DNA of 26,074 nt from the IMG/VR virus record IMGVR_UViG_3300042882_000170, positions 1 to 26,074 of that record; one strand, given 5' to 3'. The stretch's first letter is position 1, and each line of letters opens with the position of its first letter. A program made the translations under genes and the position numbers. The notes under the pieces were generated by a model, which worked only from the letters and a program-made list of their open reading frames with translations, had not been told where the DNA came from and searched no databases. The DNA comes from a virus. Shown here piece after piece: positions 16,671 to 22,500 of the stretch.

Positions 16671-17152
16671 TAGTTAGCCCTCCACCATGTTCTTGCGCCA
16701 CTATTAGACAATAAAGGCTTAATATAACTCTTTACTATTCTTGGTGTTTTGTTGGCAGGCATTACTGTCTCCAATACAATGTCACCTAGCTCCAAGTTTT
16801 TAACCATACCTGTATCGTCATAGAGGCCATCATTATTTAATAAATGATAAGCAAGTTCATACGTAGCATTGACAATTCTACCAGGAACCTCTATACTATT
16901 TAAAGACTTCATAGTGCCTAGTTTCGGATCAAAGTATTCAGCTTCTTTACGAGGAAAGGCCAAGTCTTGTGTTTCGCTAGAGATTATCCCAATCCAAACC
17001 ATCTCATCAAGTATAGATGTTGCAGTACAAAGAGCTTGTTCTTTTTGAACTTCAGCTGCATCGGTCCAAGCAGCAACATCTAGCTTGTTTTCAAAATAAG
17101 TATCGGCCTCTGTCAAATCAGCATATGAATTAACACCTTTAACGAGTGCCAT
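16670..17152 (-). CDS. Head-tail connector adaptor (DnaT-like/gp6-type)
   Basis: The 160-aa protein begins MALVKGVNSYADLTEADTYF and continues with KLDVAAWTDAAEVQKEQALC, then an LDEMVWIG segment and LAFPRKEAEY. The GxNSYxxLxEADxYFxxR, AW-x-EKxxALxxAT and W-x-G...PR elements are typical of proteins annotated as putative DnaT-like ssDNA-binding proteins. In phage head operons these work as the adaptor ring under the portal. AAGGAG lies about 6 bases upstream of the ATG and spans the end of the capsid gene. It follows the major capsid gene directly and precedes the stopper, the usual order. Confidence 0.75.
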   Translation of the reverse strand: MALVKGVNSYADLTEADTYFENKLDVAAWTDAAEVQKEQALCTATSILDEMVWIGIISSETQDLAFPRKEAEYFDPKLGTMKSLNSIEVPGRIVNATYELAYHLLNNDGLYDDTGMVKNLELGDIVLETVMPANKTPRIVKSYIKPLLSNSGARTWWRAN

Positions 17153-17162
17153 AACCTACTCC

Positions 17163-18413
17163 TTAAGAATGGAATACTGGTAAAATGCCTAGTGATAAGG
17201 CTGATTGTGTTTTACGTGTCCAAGTACCTTTAACGTTTGCACGGTTAGAGATAAGAGCAGCTTGTGTTCCTGCAGCAGCAACTACTGAAGTTGTATTACC
17301 GCCAGAAGTACTGCGGTATGAAGCGTAATCAGCATCTGAAGGGAATGCAGTTGAAATACCATTCCAATCATAACCAGCAGGAGCTAGTACATAACCCCAA
17401 CGTGACCAGACAGAAGTAACACCACCACCTTTGTATTTGTTAGCGTCACGGTATACTTCAGTTGAATCAGGCACTGCTAATGTTTCCATTGCAATAGCAC
17501 CTGGCAAAATAATGAATGAAGTTTTAGTACCAACAATATCAACACCAGCACCTGCGTTAAGTACAGCAAGGTCAGATGCACTTAAAGATTGGTTAGCCCG
17601 TGTTACAATCAAGCGGAATTTACCGTTGAAAATTGTTTGGAAGTTAATATTACCTTCGGTTACAGTTGTTTCATCAACAAAATTAGCTGAACGGAAAGAA
17701 GCTAAAACTTCTGGAGATACAGCTAAGTATGCCCAATCTGGTTCATAGTCTTTGAAAGCTTTGCCAAATGCATCTAACAAGCCTTCTGCTCTTGAAGCAC
17801 CTTGGTACGCATAGTTAAGAACGTTGTCTCTATCTTTACCGTTTCCAGAAACGATTTTGCCTGCACCAGCAGTAGCTGAACCGATATCTACATAAAAGCC
17901 ATAAGTTGCGTCAGCAGGATCGTTTGACCATGATTGACCACCAGCGCCAGCTGTGCCAACTAATGCTTCAGAGATAGCTACACCTTTAAGTACAGAAAGA
18001 ATAGCATCATGTTCGTCTTTAGCACGAGTTTCACCAAAGTCACGACCAATTTTAGCCAAACCGTCTTGACGAGTAACTACTTCAGTCATATTGACTTTTT
18101 CAGCACCGTGTGTACGTACAGTTTTAATGTAAGTACTAAAATCAGATGTATAGTTAGTTTTCTCACCATCAGCAGCATCTGTTAATGATGCAATGTTGAT
18201 TTTAGGATTTAAAGGTTTTAACCAACGCATTTGACCAATAAAGGTTTCTGTGTTAGTGTCAATTTGTGGGTTGCTAGAGGTGATTCCAGTACCAGATAAC
18301 TTACGAGCATTAGTATAAGCTTCATCGCTGTATGCGCCAATTGCTTCTTGTAATACATAGTTGTTATTATTACCAGATGTTCCACTGGTATAGGTAACGC
18401 TATTTGCTGCCAT
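17163..18413 (-). CDS. Major capsid protein
   Basis: The 416-aa protein follows a scaffold gene and precedes the neck genes, which is the diagnostic position for the major capsid protein. It starts MAANSVTYTSGTSGNNNNYV. Other segments are FIGQMRWLKPLNPKINIASL, an NMTEVVTRQDGLAKIGRDFGETRAKDE stretch (charged helical region), DWAYLAVSPEVLASFRSANF and FIILPGAIAMETLAVPDSTE. An HK97-type fold is expected, but I do not recognise a named subfamily and see no clear sign of a propeptide. AAGGAA lies 5 bases before the ATG. The extended Ser/Gly/Asn-rich N-terminus resembles an N-arm. Confidence 0.8.
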   Translation of the reverse strand: MAANSVTYTSGTSGNNNNYVLQEAIGAYSDEAYTNARKLSGTGITSSNPQIDTNTETFIGQMRWLKPLNPKINIASLTDAADGEKTNYTSDFSTYIKTVRTHGAEKVNMTEVVTRQDGLAKIGRDFGETRAKDEHDAILSVLKGVAISEALVGTAGAGGQSWSNDPADATYGFYVDIGSATAGAGKIVSGNGKDRDNVLNYAYQGASRAEGLLDAFGKAFKDYEPDWAYLAVSPEVLASFRSANFVDETTVTEGNINFQTIFNGKFRLIVTRANQSLSASDLAVLNAGAGVDIVGTKTSFIILPGAIAMETLAVPDSTEVYRDANKYKGGGVTSVWSRWGYVLAPAGYDWNGISTAFPSDADYASYRSTSGGNTTSVVAAAGTQAALISNRANVKGTWTRKTQSALSLGILPVFHS

Positions 18414-18428
18414 TTTATTTCCTTAATA

Positions 18429-19076
18429 TTAACGGCGAAGCTTTCCTTCAGCCGCGAGTTTGAGTACCTCTTCCTGAGACATCGCAAAGATTGATTTAGG
18501 CGAGTTATCAGGAAGATTATTTGTTCCAGATGGTGTAGTACCGCCGCCTGATGATGGTTTGGCTTTAAACAAGAAAGAATTATCGTCATGTTCAGAGAAT
18601 TGTTTTACAAACGTTCTAAGATCGGCACCACTCTTGTGAACCCAGACACCATTCTCATTTTGAATAAGTTGACTGGCAATATCCATATAGGCCATATCGC
18701 GAGCTTTGTCACTTCTAAGCGCATAGTTTGCTAGTACAGTTTTGATTTCTGCATCACGAGCAAGCTCTACGTTACGCTTTGTTACAGCTTCCAATTTAGC
18801 TTGGGTTTCTGCCAACTGAAGTTCAAAGGCTTCTTTGTGTTTCCCTTCTTCTTGTAGACGTGCTATATTAGCTTCTTTTTCTTTCTGTTCATACTCTGCA
18901 GCTTTTCTTAAGGCTTCATCACGCTCTTTGTACGCACTGTCAAGTTTTGTCTTGATTGGCTTAAGAGCTTCTTGGATCTTGCTGTCCACGTCATCCACAG
19001 GAGGAGTGGCAGGAGTATTATCCGGAGCAGGAGTATTAGTTTCTTGTGTTTTTGTTTCATCAGTTTCGGTAGACAT
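18429..19076 (-). CDS. Capsid scaffold protein
   Basis: The 215-aa product has a disordered Thr/Pro-rich start (residues about 1-30), a long charged coiled coil (about 30-110, including YKERDEALRKAAEYEQKEKE), a small globular part, then a Gly/Pro/Ser linker. The basic C-terminal helix reads SQEEVLKLAAEGKLRR. This is the standard plan of a phage scaffold, which organises capsid subunits during prohead assembly through its C-terminal helix and is then removed. AAAGGA lies about 9 bases before the ATG. It is the first gene after the only substantial non-coding gap, so it probably begins a high-level transcript. Confidence 0.85.
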   Translation of the reverse strand: MSTETDETKTQETNTPAPDNTPATPPVDDVDSKIQEALKPIKTKLDSAYKERDEALRKAAEYEQKEKEANIARLQEEGKHKEAFELQLAETQAKLEAVTKRNVELARDAEIKTVLANYALRSDKARDMAYMDIASQLIQNENGVWVHKSGADLRTFVKQFSEHDDNSFLFKAKPSSGGGTTPSGTNNLPDNSPKSIFAMSQEEVLKLAAEGKLRR

Positions 19077-19109
19077 TTGTTTATTTCCTTTGAGTACAAC
19101 TCTTTATAT

Positions 19110-19130
19110 ATTATAGATACAATCTATAAT
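19110..19130. repeat. Perfect 9-bp inverted repeat with a 3-base spacer
   Basis: ATTATAGAT at 19110-19118 and ATCTATAAT at 19122-19130 are exact reverse complements separated by ACA. The element lies 34 bases upstream of the scaffold ATG. On the minus strand the right arm contains TATAAT. It could be an operator, a stem at the start of the transcript, or a hairpin promoter element; the sequence alone does not decide. Confidence 0.75.
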
Positions 19131-19140
19131 GTTGGAATCA

Positions 19141-19157
19141 CTAAATTTTATATTTAG
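19141..19157. repeat. Short inverted repeat next to direct repeat copy 1
   Basis: CTAAAT at 19141-19146 and ATTTAG at 19152-19157 are reverse complements around a 5-base spacer. The right arm touches direct repeat copy 1. The composition is AT-rich, so chance is a possible explanation. Confidence 0.4.
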
Positions 19158-19174
19158 GGTTAATTTAACGGGGT
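19156..19174. repeat. 19-bp direct repeat, copy 1
   Basis: AGGGTTAATTTAACGGGGT on the plus strand, identical to the copy 111 bases away. Its core GTTAA-T-TTAAC is an 11-bp palindrome. Read on the minus strand it contains AATTAACCCT and continues AAATATA. Confidence 0.9.
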
Positions 19175-19255
19175 TCTATAATGATTATATAGTATATTAC
19201 TTAGTATAATAGATATTATAATAAGAGATAATAACTATATATAATGAATATAGGG

Positions 19256-19293
19256 GGAGGCAGGGAAGGGTTAATTTAACGGGGTCTGCCTCC
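19256..19293. repeat. Nested hairpin containing direct repeat copy 2
   Basis: GGAGGCAG at 19256-19263 pairs with CTGCCTCC at 19286-19293 (8 bp, perfect). The 22-base interval holds the GTTAA-T-TTAAC palindrome, so an inner 5-bp stem can also form. No T run follows on either strand, so it does not look like a simple terminator. It starts 10 bases beyond the stop codon of the 25-codon gene. Confidence 0.7.
19267..19285. repeat. 19-bp direct repeat, copy 2
   Basis: The second exact copy of the 19-bp element, in the same orientation. It occupies most of the loop of a larger GGAGGCAG/CTGCCTCC hairpin. On the minus strand the sequence following AATTAACCCT is TCCCTGCC, so only the 19 bases are shared and not the flanks. 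Confidence 0.9.
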
Positions 19294-19303
19294 GTTTGTG
19301 TAC

Positions 19304-19381
19304 TTAAACTGTTATCCAATCTTCTGCTAACAGATCTGATACAGAAGGTACCCATGTGTCAAATGCATGGCTAAAGTTCAT
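19304..19381 (-). CDS. 25-aa peptide resembling the two ends of DUF2829/Tad2 proteins
   Basis: A short frame starts with ATG at 19381 that overlaps the stop of the zinc-ribbon gene as ATGA. It reads MNFSHAFDTWVPS and then VSDLLAEDWITV before TAA. The beginning resembles the MNFxxALE start, and the W-x-PSxxDLLAEDW end resembles the C-terminus, of the DUF2829 family, which includes the anti-Thoeris protein Tad2. The usual middle of about 50 residues is missing. It may be the scar of an internal deletion or simply a coincidental peptide. The coupled start codon argues that it can be translated. No function can be claimed. Confidence 0.45.
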   Translation of the reverse strand: MNFSHAFDTWVPSVSDLLAEDWITV

Positions 19382-19509
19382 TTGTGTGTTGCTCCGCATA
19401 CAGTACAGCGAAAGTCTTTCTTCTGAGTTGCATTCATAACACGCATTCCAGTGCCATATAGTTTATCTTGTACTGCATGGTTACAGTTACATCTTTTGAT
19501 TTCAGCCAT
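19378..19509 (-). CDS. 43-aa zinc-ribbon protein
   Basis: The product starts MAEIKRCNCNHAVQDKLYGT and ends with FRCTVCGATHK. C7 and C9 with C35 and C38 form two cysteine pairs expected to bind one zinc ion; H11 and H42 are further candidates. Proteins of this kind (C-x-C-x-H, YGxGMRV, then RCTVCG) are frequent in phage genomes and have no settled function. Its ATG overlaps the stop codon of the MuF-RNA polymerase gene as TAATG, so the two are probably translated together. An accessory role in transcription is an attractive guess given the partner, but nothing in the sequence proves it. Confidence 0.8.
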   Translation of the reverse strand: MAEIKRCNCNHAVQDKLYGTGMRVMNATQKKDFRCTVCGATHK

Positions 19510-22500
19510 TATCCAATTCCATAAAAACCCCAATCATTTTCAAATTTAGTAGGATCGGGTATTGTTGATAAAATATCCTCTTTAGTAAGGATATCAGATT
19601 TCTTCAAGCGTTTACCACCAACAATAGAAACACCCTCTACAGGTATTAATCCCTTGTCTATGGCTTCTTGAAGGTATTGATCGTAAAGCTCTTTAGGTAA
19701 TCCACGAGCTTTCATCTCATTTAGTGTAGCTACAACGGGATTAGCATCCAATGTTTTTGCGTATAACTTACGAATACCATCACGAGCATTTAACATATCT
19801 GCTGCATTAGCAAAGAATGCGTCATGAATAGTACTAGTGGCAATACCATTTTCTTTGCCCCATAGGTGAAAGTTCTTAACCAATGTGGCGTCATTTGAAT
19901 GGTTGCCATTAACGGCAAAAGCAGTACGTGCTTTTCCTGCATCAGCTATATCATTAATCTTGCCATCAGCATTTACAACTTGTTCCCACCATGTAGCCTC
20001 TGTCTTTTGAGGTATTTGCAAGATATTGTTTACCCAATTACCTTCCTTATCTTTATAAGCTAGTCTTTCTTCAAATGTTTGGGTAAAGTTCTGTTCAATG
20101 ATTTTACCATCAAAATTAACCCAAGGTACATTTGTCCAAGACTTAGGAAGCTTGTTAGCATAAAAGATTTCGATACCCTTAGATATTTCAATCTTATCTA
20201 CAGGTTCAATTTTAAGTACTTTAAAGCCAGTACGTCTGTCATCGGGGCCTTTTACACCATAGATAATATCAGCTAAAGAACCGTCTGGTTTCCAGCCATT
20301 AAACCTTTTTAAGAACTTTTCAGTTACTGCTTCTCCTGCCTTTAAACCCAGTATTTCACTGATACGATCAGGAAGTACATAACCTTTCTGATAAGGTCTT
20401 AAGGCAGTGGTAATACCAATAGATTTCCAGTCAAGTGCTGCTTGCGAAGGTTTAGAATTAACTAAGAAATCTTCAGCAAGTCTTCCAAAGAACTTAGTAA
20501 AGTCTTTTAGAATAGGCACTTGTTCACTTAGCTGTTCAGACATTAGTCTTGCAATAGCAGCAAAGTCTGATGGTGTTACAACTCTATCGTACTGATGAGA
20601 CATCTTTTCAACTAACTGCCTAGTCTCTGGATCGAGGAAGTAGAGCGCTTCCATAATATCGTCCCCAGGATCTTGGCCTTTATTAAAGATATCGCGTACA
20701 TTTGCTCTGAGCTGTTTGAGCTGTTCAGCTGTTTCAGGATCGAAACGTTCGTATCTTGCTGCTCTTGCAGAAATCTCATTAAGTACCTTATCACGATCAG
20801 ACGCTTTAACGACCAACGTGTTACCTTGCTTGTCCAAGACCTTTGATAGTTTACCTTCCACATTAAGGATGCCAGTTCGTTCACCAGCACCATAAAACGT
20901 AACCATGTTCTGAGCTTTCGCAGCTTTTCGTAAATCTTTTTCATTTAACCCTAACTTCTCGTTTAATACTTTAAAACGCGGATCATTATAAGTGGCGGCA
21001 GCAATCTCATCATATAGCCTACGTTTTTGATTTGTAGGTACAACATTAGATAATTCTGCTAGCTGTTTGTTCTTGGTTGTCAATGCAATGATCTGAGCAC
21101 CAGAAGATGAAGCATCTTGTTCTAAAGCTAAGGCTGTCTTATAGTCTTCCATGGCTCCGCCAGCTTTAAGATGATTATCTATCTTAGCTGACTCCATAGC
21201 GAATCTAAAGAACTTACCCAGCTCTTCACCATCTACTAGTTGTACCATTTCTGACTCTAGTATAGCACGAATATCAGCAGGTTTGGCACGTAACATTTTA
21301 TTACCAATGTCAACCATATCAGGCCATAGCTTATCAGCAATCTTTTGTCTACCAGTGAAAGATAACGAATTATATCGTCCTTCAAAAGTATCATTAAGAC
21401 CGCCCATGAATGCACCTATTTGGTCTCTGAAGTTTCTGTATCCGGCCTCACCCAACACTTTTGATTGTTCTGTGTTAAGAAATGGTCTGAAGGATTCTCC
21501 TGACTGAGGACTAATGAGGCCGCGATCATATATACGAGCACGATGGTCAACAAAAGCATGATTACTAAAAGAATATCCTCTAGTGCGTAACCACTCCATT
21601 GATTTGAATCTTTCATAAGCATCTCCTCTTGAAGATATGTAATGTTTGTATTCATTCAATTCGTTGTACTTTTTAGCGTTACCCCTATCATCTTCGAAGT
21701 ACAATAATTTCTGGGTGAAATCGTAGAAGTCTCCGTCAATTTTGTATTTAGACTTAGACGCCCAGTTTAAAGCATCTGCCAAATTCTTATCAACAAACTT
21801 CTCAGGAAAATCACCAAAACTATTTGTAGATGTAATAGGTATACGTGTGTCTTCTAAGCCTAGGAGACCTCTGTCAATAAAATAAGTCTTATAACCCTCG
21901 CGGAATATTAACTTGTTCTTATCCGTTGTAACGCCAACACGTAGGCCGACATCCACTTTCCTTGTGAGCTGCGCATATTCTTGTACACGAGGATCAGTCA
22001 CACGTATGTTATATGACAGAGTGTCATAATAAGGTCCAAACAAACTGTTACTCAATCTACTTTTCATTCTTCGCTTTTGTACACCAAACGTTTCTACTTC
22101 GAAGAATTTCTTTACATTCTTTGCTTCTAATAGCGCCATTCCTGTGCTGTACCATTCACGTCTATTACCATTTAGGTTGGCAAGATTGTATAAATCTCTA
22201 CCAAGTGCTACAGCAAACTGATCTCTGTCAGGCATATCAGCAAGACTCAGCCTATGGGCAAATTTCAAATAAAATTGTGTTAATGCTTCTTCGCTAATAC
22301 GTGGCTTACCATTAGGCAACAACTTAAGCTTAAGCGGTATTTTGTAGTCAAAGGTATTGCGCAATTCTCTAGCTATTTTAGGGGCAGTAGAATCTTCCCA
22401 ATTATTCTTAGCGCGTATATTGCTGATAAAGTTATCATGCAAATCTTGCAACTGAGTAGGCCCTAATATAGGGTCAATGTAATTATCTTGCTTAAGCTTT

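Larger units (their letters stand above)
19077..19303 (-). promoter_or_regulatory. AT-rich regulatory region upstream of the scaffold-capsid operon
   Basis: This 227-base stretch is the largest non-coding gap in the window. It contains a very AT-rich core (about 19175-19252), two perfect 19-bp direct repeats, one nested hairpin and one perfect 9-bp inverted repeat near the scaffold gene. Several TATAAT-like hexamers occur on the minus strand, for example at about 19130-19125 and within 19225-19215. In so AT-rich a region their meaning is weak. Its place before the most abundant virion genes makes it the best late-promoter candidate. Confidence 0.6.

Noticed and set aside
18908-19099. A 63-codon minus-strand frame overlapping the scaffold gene start
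   Set aside because: It is out of frame with the scaffold, whose coiled coil and C-terminal basic helix are clearly coding. The alternative product is Leu-rich and featureless.
19175-19252. Several TATAAT-like hexamers as sigma-70 promoters
   Set aside because: The stretch is almost pure A/T, so -10 matches are unavoidable and I found no convincing TTGACA-like -35 at 17 bases. No single promoter is called.
20108-20122. AAATTAACCC on the plus strand, similar to the 19-bp repeat core
   Set aside because: It lies inside the polymerase coding sequence (PWVNFDGK), is in the opposite orientation, lacks the rest of the repeat and is expected by chance in AT-rich DNA.
20612-20944. A 110-codon alternative minus-strand frame inside the polymerase part
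   Set aside because: It overlaps the polymerase segment directly after motif B, whose residues align with T7 RNAP. The overlapping frame has no recognisable content.
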